A DNA stretch of 64,000 bases, taken from Chamaea fasciata. Taxonomy: Eukaryota; Chordata; Aves; Passeriformes; Sylviidae. Location of the stretch: NCBI GenBank assembly GCA_029207755.1, contig JARCOQ010000005.1:49627563-49691562 (forward strand). Direction: 5' to 3'. Under the pieces are notes generated by a model. It was given only the letters and a program-made list of their open reading frames with translations. It did not search any database and was not told the origin of the DNA. Positions 21,940-35,258 of this stretch are shown piece after piece (positions within the stretch are counted from its first letter, which is position 1; each line of letters opens with the position of its first letter). Both the position numbers and the translations under genes were made by a program.

Positions 21940-24900
21940 ATACAGAAGAAGAGTGGACAGAGATTGGCAAATAAGGCAAGACTGCAGCACCCCTTGCTAA
22001 AACACCAAATGAACACCTGCAAAACACAGAAAAAAGTCTGCCTTCTTCTTTTATCGTCGCTAAAGTGGACAGTCTACCTGCTTCCTGGGTCCAAACATAG
22101 TTCAAACTGCAAATTGTTCGTTTGTTTCAACTGCACGGTGAAGAATCCTCAGCAAACCATGCCCTGCTCCATTTATGATCAACGTATTCTTGTTCGGCTT
22201 CTTGGGAAAGTTTCCAAGGAGATTTTCATCATATTGGTCGTGATGAAATACTAAAGAAACCACCCAGGAATCGCATTTTCTAACGACAGAACTGCTCCTG
22301 ACATCTGTAGCAAAATTTAATTTGCTTTTCTTTGTCCTCTAACGCACCCATTAATATTGGTCACTTAACAACACTGAGCTCTCTTCACTTGCACTTGCAC
22401 TTTCGGTTTCTTTTTTTTCCAGCTTGATGCTGCCTCAGAAACGATGTCTGCAGGAGCTGCACGTTAGACAGGCACGTCAGCTCTTCAGAAAGTGGAGGCT
22501 GTAAGGATTAAAAGGGACTCTCTCAAGTGGAAGGCAGGATTCTGGCTTGCAGGGCTGCTGTCCATGCTCAGAAGGACAGCAGCAAGGTAACACTCAGCTG
22601 TTCTTAAGGTAAAATTCAAGCTTCCTGCCTTAGAAAGAAGGCTAAGTTTTTACCTCAGCTCTACCCTCTCCAAGTTCTAGGAAAAAAAAAAAAAAAAAAA
22701 AAAAAAAAAGTGGTGTCTTCACGCCCTCAAGCTTTTCTCCATCCTTTTTTTTTGACCCTAATTGCTCCTCCACTCGCCGTGATGCTTTTGGTTGCATGAG
22801 ATAGGGGCTGCCTGGGTCACAGGAGCAGCCCAGGGAAGCAGGAGGCACGGAAGGAAAAGCGGAGGGCAACAGGCAGAAGCCATTTCCAAAGCGCTTTCCG
22901 TCTTGAATGCTGCCAAGACAAAGCACACCCTGTGCTTTCTGGATGGAGCTCGAGCACCTCAGCAATGAGCCGAATGTTTAGGCTGCAGACACCGGGGCTT
23001 GCTATCCCTGCTTCTCCTTTGCCTCGGTGTATTTTACACAAGCAGGCAATGAACGCAACCAGGTGCCTACAACCAGAAGCAGGCACGGCAACAGTTCAGC
23101 CACATCCAATTTAACCTCAGCGGAGAAGGAGAAGCGCTAAAGCAGCAGCGAGTACCGCAAAACCACCGCATCAGGGGGAACGCCAAACATGTCTTTGGTG
23201 ATTTCTACTGCTGGGACACGGTCACACTTGTCTGTGCGGTGCAACCACCAAGGGTTTCTATCCTCCTCTCCCGAAAAAACGAGTGCTACGCTTTGGTTTT
23301 GCCCGGCACTGAGAGGCTGCGCTGGTAGCTTGCCGAGCTTCCCTAGCTCGCCGCAGTTCACGCGCCTTACGTAGATGACGCAGCAGAGGCTATTCAGGAA
23401 AGTTAGCGTAGGTTACGCAATCGACGTAAATCGCCTCGGCTGCCCAAGTTCCCTGGCGGATCGGGATTGCTGGTGCCCAGGGCAACTGTTTTTTTTCCTA
23501 AGGTTCAAAGCAAGAAGCTAGAGGAGGAAGTTCTGCTAAAAAATCCAAACATCAGCGGAGCTGGCAGACTTAGACCAAAAGCAGAAAAAGCTGAAAAGAT
23601 GCTCGGTGTTCCAAGCTGCACACTTCGATTTTCAAGCAGAGAAAGAAGGACAAAAAAGAAAAAAAATATTCTTAGCACCCTGATGAAACATTCACTACCA
23701 ACTACAGATACTGGGAGGCTGAAAGTCAGAAGATGGCTTTAACATCCCTTTTCTTCACGGGCTTAACGGTCATTTTCTTGGACAACACCTCATCTAAGCT
23801 TTAAGGCCTTAGCAGAAGTTTTACCATCTTTCCCATTCACTTTCTATAAAATTCCTCTTAGTGGGCAATGAAGGAAATCAGTCATATTTCATATCTGCCA
23901 ATCATAGAATCACCTCTTTCTTCTAGAGAAAGAAAACCAAACCAAAACCAAACCGAACCAAAAAACCCCAACAAAACAACAACAACAAACCACAGAAGAA
24001 AGCAGACAAAAAAACCAAACCAACAGGTTTCTGAAACTTGCTTTGAAAGAGAAAAGCTGGATTCCAAGACTAACTGTGAAGCATCCTCCTTTGACTAGAA
24101 ATGGGATTTCCCACCCCAGGACACAGCAGTGCCCAGGGTAGCCCCCGAACCCTGCAGAGCCCAGCTCTGCTGAGGTGGGGAGCAGCTTTGGTCTCTTCTT
24201 CCAGGCAGCCTGGAGCAAGCACAAACAGCAGCAGACAAAGCTCACCCAAGCCCCTGGCTTCATGACCTCCTAGGCAGAGCAACAGCAGTCATGAATATTT
24301 AATCCAAATATACTCTGTTGATTTATCGACGAGTCTTTTTGGCATGACTTGAAACCTACACAATTAAATATAGTAGAGAGGATGTAGAAAGGAGTGAAAT
24401 TTCAGGTCCACAATACCTTCCTTCGGTTTTGCTAGGGCTACGCAAGAAAACAGCCACAGGAAGATAGAAGATGATCTATTAAATCAAGACCAACTTTTTT
24501 GGTGAACATCTTGTACACAAGAAGAGAGTTTTAACGGGGATGCCTGCTCCTTGCAAAGCACCTACATTTTATTTTAGACAAGAAGGAATACGGAGGAGAT
24601 ACAGTCACATTCTACTTTTACTGCAGCTGAATGAGCAGCGGTCTCAGTGTTCACTGAAGAATGAGAATTGGCATTGGTTTGAAACACTCAATGAAGATGT
24701 CAATGGCATTTGCTTTTCTAAAGAACTTCTTCTGCCCGTGTAAGATTTTTCTTTAAAGTGCATTTTAGGAAAAAGAAGAGTAATAATAATAATTAAAAAA
24801 AACCAAAAATCAGTAAGACCCCAAAATCCACGAGAAGTATTTTTGGAGCTGCCATCAACAATCCATAGCCTTAAGTCCAGCCACAGAACAGAAGCAGCTC

Positions 24901-25067
24901 CAGTGACTCAGCCACGTCACGTGAGTTCCAGTAGCCTCGAATGCACTGAAGGCATTGTGTCTTGCTTCATTGGGTACTATGTTGCACTGTACGGAAGTCT
25001 ATCAAAGCCAGCTGAATGAAATGAACAATTATTTCTATTTCAAGAAGGAAAAGCACTTGACCAGGAA
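21940..25067 (+). repeat. Array unit 8 (type A)
   Basis: Length is 3,128 bp, with poly(A) at 22682-22709 (28 A, preceding C deleted as in unit 6) and CpG block at 23121-23463. A private change to TTTATCGACGAG near 24324 breaks the small GTTGAT/ATCAAC palindrome. Confidence 0.97.
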
Positions 25068-28000
25068 ATACAGAAGAAGACTGGACAGAGATTGGCAAAT
25101 AAGGCAAGACTGCAGCACCCCTTGCTAAAACACCAAATGAACACCTGCAAAACACAGAAAAAAGTCTGCCTTCTTCTTTTATCGTCGCTAAAGTGGACAG
25201 TCTACCTGCTTCCTGGGTCCAAACATAGTTCAAACTGCAAATTGTTCGTTTGTTTCAACTGCACGGTGAAGAATCCTCACCAAACCATGCCCTGCTCCAT
25301 TTATGATCAACGTATTCTTGTTCGGCTTCTTGGGAAAGTTTCCAAGGAGATTTTCATCATATTGGTCGTGATGAAATACTAAAGAAACCACCCAGGAATC
25401 GCATTTTCTAACGACAGAACTGCTCCTGACATCTGTAGCAAAATTTAATTCGCTTTTCTTTGTCCTCTAACGCACCCATTAATATTGGTCACTTAACAAC
25501 ACTGAGCTCTCTTCACTTGCACTTACACTTTCGGTTTCTTTTTTTTCCAGCTTGATGCTGCCTCAGAAACGATGTCTGCAGGAGCTGCACGTTAGACAGG
25601 CACGTCAGCTCTTCAGAAAGTGGAGGCTGTAAGGATTAAAAGGGACTCTCTCAAGTGGAAGGCAGGATTCTGGCTTGCAGGGCTGCTGTCCATGCTCAGA
25701 AGGACAGCAGCAAGGTAACACTCAGCTGTTCTTAAGGTAAAATTCAAGCTTCCTGCCTTAGAAAGAAGGCTAAGTTTTTACCTCAGCTCTACCCTCTCCA
25801 AGTTCTAGGCAAAAAAAAAAAAAAAAAAAAAGAAAAAAGTGGTGTCTTCACGCCCTCAAGCTTTTCTCCATCCTTTTTTTTTGACCCTAATTGCTCCTCC
25901 ACTCGCCGTGATGCTTTTGGTTGCATGAGATAGGGGCTGCCTGGGTCACAGGAGCAGCCCAGGGAAGCAGGAGGCACGGAAGGAAAAGCGGAGGGCAACA
26001 GGCAGAAGCCATTTCCAAAGCGCTTTCCGTGTTGAATGCTGCCAAGACAAAGCACACCCTGTGCTTTCTGGATGGAGCTCGAGCACCTCAGCAATGAGCC
26101 GAATGTTTAGGCTGCAGACACCGGGGCTTGCTATCCCTGCTTCTCCTTTGCCTCGGTGTATTTTACACAAGCAGGCAATGAACGCAACCAGGTGCCTACA
26201 ACCAGAAGCAGGCACGGCAACAGTTCAGCCACATCCAATTTAACCTCAGCGGAGAAGGAGAAGCGCTAAAGCAGCAGCGAGTACCGCAAAACCACCGCAT
26301 CAGGGGGAACGCCAAACATGTCTTTGGTGATTTCTACTGCTGGGACACGGTCACACTTGTCTGTGCGGTGCAACCACCAAGGGTTTCTATCCTCCTCTCC
26401 CGAAAAAACGAGTGCTACGCTTTGGTTTTGCCCGGCACTGAGAGGCTGCGCTGGTAGCTTGCCGAGCTTCCCTAGCTCGCCGCAGTTCACGCGCCTTACG
26501 TAGATGACGCAGCAGAGGCTATTCAGGAAAGTTAGCGTAGGTTACGCAATCGACGTAAATCGCCTCGGCTGCCCAAGTTCCCTGGCGGATCGGGATTGCT
26601 GGTGCCCAGGGCAACTGTTTTTTTTCCTAAGGTTCAAAGCAAGAAGCTAGAGGAGGAAGTTCTGCTAAAAAATCCAAACATCAGCGGAGCTGGCAGACTT
26701 AGACCAAAAGCAGAAAAAGCTGAAAAGATGCTCGGTGTTCCAAGCTGCACACTTCGATTTTCAAGCAGAGAAAGAAGGACAAAAAAGAAAAAAAATATTC
26801 TTAGCACCCTGATGAAACATTCACTACCAACTACAGATACTGGGAGGCTGAAAGTCAGAAGATGGCTTTAACATCCCTTTTCTTCACGGGCTTAACGGTC
26901 ATTTTCTTGGACAACACCTCATCTAAGCTTTAAGGCCTTAGCAGAAGTTTTACCATCTTTCCCATTCACTTTCTATAAAATTCCTCTTAGTGGGCAATGA
27001 AGGAAATCAGTCCTATTTCATATCTGCCAATCATAGAATCACCTCTTTCTTCTAGAGAAAGAAAACCAAACCAAAACCAAACCGAACCAAAAAACCCCAA
27101 CAAAACAACAACAACAAACCACAGAAGAAAGCAGACAAAAAAACCAAACCAACAGGTTTCTGAAACTTGCTTTGAAAGAGAAAAGCTGGATTCCAAGACT
27201 AACTGTGAAGCATCCTCCTTTGACTAGAAATGGGATTTCCCACCCCAGGACACAGCAGTGCCCAGGGTAGCCCCCGAACCCTGCAGAGCCCAGCTCTGCT
27301 GAGGTGGGGAGCAGCTTTGGTCTCTTCTTCCAGGCAGCCTGGAGCAAGCACAAACAGCAGCAGACAAAGCTCACCCAAGCCCCTGGCTTCATGACCTCCT
27401 AGGCAGAGCAACAGCAGTCATGAATATTTAATCCAAATATACTCTGTTGATTTATCAACGAGTCTTTTTGGCATGACTTGAAACCTACACAATTAAATAT
27501 AGTAGAGAGGATGTAGAAAGGAGTGAAATTTCAGGTCCACAATACCTTCCTTCGGTTTTGCTAGGGCTACGCAAGAAAACAGCCACAGGAAGATAGAAGA
27601 TGATCTATTAAATCAAGACCAACTTTTTTGGTGAACATCTTGTACACAAGAAGAGAGTTTTAACGGGGATGCCTGCTCCTTGCAAAGCACCTACATTTTA
27701 TTTTAGACAAGAAGGAATACGGAGGAGATACAGTCACATTCTACTTTTACTGCAGCTGAATGAGCAGCGGTCTCAGTGTTCACTGAAGAATGAGAATTGG
27801 CATTGGTTTGAAACACTCAATGAAGATGTCAATGGCATTTGCTTTTCTAAAGAACTTCTTCTGCCCGTGTAAGATTTTTCTTTAAAGTGCATTTTAGGAA
27901 AAAGAAGAGTAATAATAATAATTAAAAAAAACCAAAAATCAGTAAGACCCCAAAATCCACGAGAAGTATTTTTGGAGCTGCCATCAACAATCCATAGCCT

Positions 28001-28196
28001 TAAGTCCAGCCACAGAACAGAAGCAGCTCCAGTGACTCAGCCACGTCACGTGAGTTCCAGTAGCCTCGAATGCACTGAAGGCATTGTGTCTTGCTTCATT
28101 GGGTACTATGTTGCACTGTACGGAAGTCTATCAAAGCCAGCTGAATGAAATGAACAATTATTTCTATTTCAAGAAGGAAAAGCACTTGACCAGGAA
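25068..28196 (+). repeat. Array unit 9 (type A)
   Basis: Length is 3,129 bp. The poly(A) at 25811-25838 is interrupted by one G at 25832 (21 A, G, 6 A). CpG block is 26250-26592. It carries CTCACCAAAC as in units 1-3 and 5, CCGTGTTG near 26028, CAGTCCTATTT near 27009 and a private ACTTACACTT near 25521. Confidence 0.97.
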
Positions 28197-28937
28197 ATAC
28201 AGAAGAAGACTGGACAGAGATTGGCAAATAAGGCAAGACTGCAGCACCCCTTGCTAAAACACCAAATGAACACCTGCAAAACACAGAAAAAAGTCTGCCT
28301 TCTTCTTTTATCGTCGCTAAAGTGGACAGTCTACCTGCTTCCTGGGTCCAAACATAGTTCAAACTGCAAATTGTTCGTTTGTTTCAACTGCACGGTGAAG
28401 AATCCTCAGCAAACCATGCCCTGCTCCATTTATGATCAACGTATTCTTGTTCGGCTTCTTGGGAAAGTTTCCAAGGAGATTTTCATCATATTGGTCGTGA
28501 TGAAATACTAAAGAAACCACCCAGGAATCGCATTTTCTAACGACAGAACTGCTCCTGACATCTGTAGCAAAATTTAATTCGCTTTTCTTTGTCCTCTAAC
28601 GCACCCATTAATATTGGTCACTTAACAACACTGAGCTCTCTTCACTTGCACTTGCACTTTCGGTTTCTTTTTTTTCCAGCTTGATGCTGCCTCAGAAACG
28701 ATGTCTGCAGGAGCTGCACGTTAGACAGGCACGTCAGCTCTTCAGAAAGTGGAGGCTGTAAGGATTAAAAGGGACTCTCTCAAGTGGAAGGCAGGATTCT
28801 GGCTTGCAGGGCTGCTGTCCATGCTCAGAAGGACAGCAGCAAGGTAACACTCAGCTGTTCTTAAGGTAAAATTCAAGCTTCCTGCCTTAGAAAGAAGGCT
28901 AAGTTTTTACCTCAGCTCTACCCTCTCCAAGTTCTAG

Positions 28938-28972
<35 letters not shown>

Positions 28973-31328
28973 GGTGTCTTCACGCCCTCAAGCTTTTCTC
29001 CATCCTTTTTTTTTGACCCTAATTGCTCCTCCACTCGCCGTGATGCTTTTGGTTGCATGAGATAGGGGCTGCCTGGGTCACAGGAGCAGCCCAGGGAAGC
29101 AGGAGGCACGGAAGGAAAAGCGGAGGGCAACAGGCAGAAGCCATTTCCAAAGCGCTTTCCGTCTTGAATGCTGCCAAGACAAAGCACACCCTGTGCTTTC
29201 TGGATGGAGCTCGAGCACCTCAGCAATGAGCCGAATGTTTAGGCTGCAGACACCGGGGCTTGCTATCCCTGCTTCTCCTTTGCCTCGGTGTATTTTACAC
29301 AAGCAGGCAATGAACGCAACCAGGTGCCTACAACCAGAAGCAGGCACGGCAACAGTTCAGCCACATCCAATTTAACCTCAGCGGAGAAGGAGAAGCGCTA
29401 AAGCAGCAGCGAGTACCGCAAAACCACCGCATCAGGGGGAACGCCAAACATGTCTTTGGTGATTTCTACTGCTGGGACACGGTCACACTTGTCTGTGCGG
29501 TGCAACCACCAAGGGTTTCTATCCTCCTCTCCCGAAAAAACGAGTGCTACGCTTTGGTTTTGCCCGGCACTGAGAGGCTGCGCTGGTAGCTTGCCGAGCT
29601 TCCCTAGCTCGCCGCAGTTCACGCGCCTTACGTAGATGACGCAGCAGAGGCTATTCAGGAAAGTTAGCGTAGGTTACGCAATCGACGTAAATCGCCTCGG
29701 CTGCCCAAGTTCCCTGGCGGATCGGGATTGCTGGTGCCCAGGGCAACTGTTTTTTTTCCTAAGGTTCAAAGCAAGAAGCTAGAGGAGGAAGTTCTGCTAA
29801 AAAATCCAAACATCAGCGGAGCTGGCAGACTTAGACCAAAAGCAGAAAAAGCTGAAAAGATGCTCGGTGTTCCAAGCTGCACACTTCGATTTTCAAGCAG
29901 AGAAAGAAGGACAAAAAAGAAAAAAAATATTCTTAGCACCCTGATGAAACATTCACTACCAACTACAGATACTGGGAGGCTGAAAGTCAGAAGATGGCTT
30001 TAACATCCCTTTTCTTCACGGGCTTAACGGTCATTTTCTTGGACAACACCTCATCTAAGCTTTAAGGCCTTAGCAGAAGTTTTACCATCTTTCCCATTCA
30101 CTTTCTATAAAATTCCTCTTAGTGGGCAATGAAGGAAATCAGTCCTATTTCATATCTGCCAATCATAGAATCACCTCTTTCTTCTAGAGAAAGAAAACCA
30201 AACCAAAACCAAACCGAACCAAAAAACCCCAACAAAACAACAACAACAAACCACAGAAGAAAGCAGACAAAAAAACCAAACCAACAGGTTTCTGAAACTT
30301 GCTTTGAAAGAGAAAAGCTGGATTCCAAGACTAACTGTGAAGCATCCTCCTTTGACTAGAAATGGGATTTCCCACCCCAGGACACAGCAGTGCCCAGGGT
30401 AGCCCCCGAACCCTGCAGAGCCCAGCTCTGCTGAGGTGGGGAGCAGCTTTGGTCTCTTCTTCCAGGCAGCCTGGAGCAAGCACAAACAGCAGCAGACAAA
30501 GCTCACCCAAGCCCCTGGCTTCATGACCTCCTAGGCAGAGCAACAGCAGTCATGAATATTTAATCCAAATATACTCTGTTGATTTATCAACGAGTCTTTT
30601 TGGCATGACTTGAAACCTACACAATTAAATATAGTAGAGAGGATGTAGAAAGGAGTGAAATTTCAGGTCCACAATACCTTCCTTCGGTTTTGCTAGGGCT
30701 ACGCAAGAAAACAGCCACAGGAAGATAGAAGATGATCTATTAAATCAAGACCAACTTTTTTGGTGAACATCTTGTACACAAGAAGAGAGTTTTAACGGGG
30801 ATGCCTGCTCCTTGCAAAGCACCTACATTTTATTTTAGACAAGAAGGAATACGGAGGAGATACAGTCACATTCTACTTTTACTGCAGCTGAATGAGCAGC
30901 GGTCTCAGTGTTCACTGAAGAATGAGAATTGGCATTGGTTTGAAACACTCAATGAAGATGTCAATGGCATTTGCTTTTCTAAAGAACTTCTTCTGCCTGT
31001 GTAAGATTTTTCTTTAAAGTGCATTTTAGGAAAAAGAAGAGTAATAATAATAATTAAAAAAAAACAAAAATCAGTAAGACCCCAAAATCCACGAGAAGTA
31101 TTTTTGGAGCTGCCATCAACAATCCATAGCCTTAAGTCCAGCCACAGAACAGAAGCAGCTCCAGTGACTCAGCCACGTCACGTGAGTTCCAGTAGCCTCG
31201 AATGCACTGAAGGCATTGTGTCTTGCTTCATTGGGTACTATGTTGCACTGTACGGAAGTCTATCAAAGCCAGCTGAATGAAATGAACAATTATTTCTATT
31301 TCAAGAAGGAAAAGCACTTGACCAGGAA
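28197..31328 (+). repeat. Array unit 10 (type A)
   Basis: Length is 3,132 bp, with poly(A) at 28940-28970 (31 A) and CpG block at 29382-29724. Near its 3' end it has private CTGCCTGTGTAAG (about 30993, CpG lost) and TTAAAAAAAAACAAAA (about 31053) changes. Confidence 0.97.
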
Positions 31329-34300
31329 ATACAGAAGAAGAGTGGACAGAGATTGGCAAATAAGGCAAGACTGCAGCACCCCTTGCTAAAACACCAAATG
31401 AACACCTGCAAAACACAGAAAAAAGTCTGCCTTCTTCTTTTATCGTCGCTAAAGTGGACAGTCTACCTGCTTCCTGGGTCCAAACATAGTTCAAACTGCA
31501 AATTGTTCGTTTGTTTCAACTGCACGGTGAAGAATCCTCAGCAAACCATGCCCTGCTCCATTTATGATCAACGTATTCTTGTTCGGCTTCTTGGGAAAGT
31601 TTCCAAGGAGATTTTCATCATATTGGTCGTGATGAAATACTAAAGAAACCACCCAGGAATCGCATTTTCTAACGACAGAACTGCTCCTGACATCTGTAGC
31701 AAAATTTCATTTGCTTTTCTTTGTCCTCTAACGCACCCATTAATATTGGTCACTTAACAACACTGAGCTCTCTTCACTTGCACTTGCACTTTCGGTTTCT
31801 TTTTTTTCCAGCTTGATGCTGCCTCAGAAACGATGTCTGCAGGAGCTGCACGTTAGACAGGCACGTCAGCTCTTCAGAAAGTGGAGGCTGTAAGGATTAA
31901 AAGGGACTCTCTCAAGTGGAAGGCAGGATTCTGGCTTGCAGGGCTGCTGTCCATGCTCAGAAGGACAGCAGCAAGGTAACACTCAGCTGTTCTTAAGGTA
32001 AAATTCAAGCTTCCTGCCTTAGAAAGAAGGCTAAGTTTTTACCTCAGCTCTACCCTCTCCAAGTTCTAGGCAAAAAAAAAAAAAATAAAAAAAATAAAAA
32101 AAAAAAAAAAAAAAAGTGGTGTCTTCACGCCCTCAAGCTTTTCTCCATCCTTTTTTTTTGACCCTAATTGCTCCTCCACTCGCCGTGATGCTTTTGGTTG
32201 CATGAGATAGGGGCTGCCTGGGTCACAGGAGCAGCCCAGGGAAGCAGGAGGCACGGAAGGAAAAGCGGAGGGCAACAGGCAGAAGCCATTTCCAAAGCGC
32301 TTTCCGTGTTGAATGCTGCCAAGACAAAGCACACCCTGTGCTTTCTGGATGGAGCTCGAGCACCTCAGCAATGAGCCGAATGTTTAGGCTGCAGACACCG
32401 GGGCTTGCTATCCCTGCTTCTCCTTTGCCTCGGTGTATTTTACACAAGCAGGCAATGAACGCAACCAGGTGCCTACAACCAGAAGCAGGCACGGCAACAG
32501 TTCAGCCACATCCAATTTAACCTCAGCGGAGAAGGAGAAGCGCTAAAGCAGCAGCGAGTACCGCAAAACCACCGCATCAGGGGGAACGCCAAACATGTCT
32601 TTGGTGATTTCTACTGCTGGGACACGGTCACACTTGTCTGTGCGGTGCAACCACCAAGGGTTTCTATCCTCCTCTCCCGAAAAAACGAGTGCTACGCTTT
32701 GGTTTTGCCCGGCACTGAGAGGCTGCGCTGGTAGCTTGCCGAGCTTCCCTAGCTCGCCGCAGTTCACGCGCCTTACGTAGATGACGCAGCAGAGGCTATT
32801 CAGGAAAGTTAGCGTAGGTTACGCAATCGACGTAAATCGCCTCGGCTGCCCAAGTTCCCTGGCGGATCGGGATTGCTGGTGCCCAGGGCAACTGTTTTTT
32901 TTCCTAAGGTTCAAAGCAAGAAGCTAGAGGAGGAAGTTCTGCTAAAAAATCCAAACATCAGCGGAGCTGGCAGACTTAGACCAAAAGCAGAAAAAGCTGA
33001 AAAGATGCTCGGTGTTCCAAGCTGCACACTTCGATTTTCAAGCAGAGAAAGAAGGACAAAAAAGAAAAAAAATATTCTTAGCACCCTGATGAAACATTCA
33101 CTACCAACTACAGATACTGGGAGGCTGAAAGTCAGAAGATGGCTTTAACATCCCTTTTCTTCACGGGCTTAACGGTCATTTTCTTGGACAACACCTCATC
33201 TAAGCTTTAAGGCCTTAGCAGAAGTTTTACCATCTTTCCCATTCACTTTCTATAAAATTCCTCTTAGTGGGCAATGAAGGAAATCAGTCCTATTTCATAT
33301 CTGCCAATCATAGAATCACCTCTTTCTTCTAGAGAAAGAAAACCAAACCAAAACCAAACCGAACCAAAAAACCCCAACAAAACAACAACAACAAACCACA
33401 GAAGAAAGCAGACAAAAAAACCAAACCAACAGGTTTCTGAAACTTGCTTTGAAAGAGAAAAGCTGGATTCCAAGACTAACTGTGAAGCATCCTCCTTTGA
33501 CTAGAAATGGGATTTCCCACCCCAGGACACAGCAGTGCCCAGGGTAGCCCCCGAACCCTGCAGAGCCCAGCTCTGCTGAGGTGGGGAGCAGCTTTGGTCT
33601 CTTCTTCCAGGCAGCCTGGAGCAAGCACAAACAGCAGCAGACAAAGCTCACCCAAGCCCCTGGCTTCATGACCTCCTAGGCAGAGCAACAGCAGTCATGA
33701 ATATTTAATCCAAATATACTCTGTTGATTTATCAACGAGTCTTTTTGGCATGACTTGAAACCTACACAATTAAATATAGTAGAGAGGATGTAGAAAGGAG
33801 TGAAATTTCAGGTCCACAATACCTTCCTTCGGTTTTGCTAGGGCTACGCAAGAAAACAGCCACAGGAAGATAGAAGATGATCTATTAAATCAAGACCAAC
33901 TTTTTTGGTGAACATCTTGTACACAAGAAGAGAGTTTTAACGGGGATGCCTGCTCCTTGCAAAGCACCTACATTTTATTTTAGACAAGAAGGAATACGGA
34001 GGAGATACAGTCACATTCTACTTTTACTGCAGCTGAATGAGCAGCGGTCTCAGTGTTCACTGAAGAATGAGAATTGGCATTGGTTTGAAACACTCAATGA
34101 AGATGTCAATGGCATTTGCTTTTCTAAAGAACTTCTTCTGCCCGTGTAAGATTTTTCTTTAAAGTGCATTTTAGGAAAAAGAAGAGTAATAATAATAATT
34201 AAAAAAAACCAAAAATCAGTAAGACCCCAAAATCCACGAGAAGTATTTTTGGAGCTGCCATCAACAATCCATAGCCTTAAGTCCAGCCACAGAACAGAAG

Positions 34301-34473
34301 CAGCTCCAGTGACTCAGCCACGTCACGTGAGTTCCAGTAGCCTCGAATGCACTGAAGGCATTGTGTCTTGCTTCATTGGGTACTATGTTGCACTGTACGG
34401 AAGTCTATCAAAGCCAGCTGAATGAAATGAACAATTATTTCTATTTCAAGAAGGAAAAGCACTTGACCAGGAA
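31329..34473 (+). repeat. Array unit 11 (type A)
   Basis: Length is 3,145 bp. The A-rich tract at 32072-32115 is interrupted twice by T (14 A, T, 8 A, T, 20 A). CpG block is 32527-32869. It has AGAAGAGTGG at the start, TTTCATTTGC near 31706 and CCGTGTTG near 32304, matching unit 5 in its first half. Confidence 0.97.
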
Positions 34474-35214
34474 ATACAGAAGAAGACTGGACAGAGATTG
34501 GCAAATAAGGCAAGACTGCAGCACCCCTTGCTAAAACACCAAATGAACACCTGCAAAACACAGAAAAAAGTCTGCCTTCTTCTTTTATCGTCGCTAAAGT
34601 GGACAGTCTACCTGCTTCCTGGGTCCAAACATAGTTCAAACTGCAAATTGTTCGTTTGTTTCAACTGCACGGTGAAGAATCCTCAGCAAACCATGCCCTG
34701 CTCCATTTATGATCAACGTATTCTTGTTCGGCTTCTTGGGAAAGTTTCCAAGGAGATTTTCATCATATTGGTCGTGATGAAATACTAAAGAAACCACCCA
34801 GGAATCGCATTTTCTAACGACAGAACTGCTCCTGACATCTGTAGCAAAATTTAATTCGCTTTTCTTTGTCCTCTAACGCACCCATTAATATTGGTCACTT
34901 AACAACACTGAGCTCTCTTCACTTGCACTTGCACTTTCGGTTTCTTTTTTTTCCAGCTTGATGCTGCCTCAGAAACGATGTCTGCAGGAGCTGCACGTTA
35001 GACAGGCACGTCAGCTCTTCAGAAAGTGGAGGCTGTAAGGATTAAAAGGGACTCTCTCAAGTGGAAGGCAGGATTCTGGCTTGCAGGGCTGCTGTCCATG
35101 CTCAGAAGGACAGCAGCAAGGTAACACTCAGCTGTTCTTAAGGTAAAATTCAAGCTTCCTGCCTTAGAAAGAAGGCTAAGTTTTTACCTCAGCTCTACCC
35201 TCTCCAAGTTCTAG

Positions 35215-35258
<44 letters not shown>

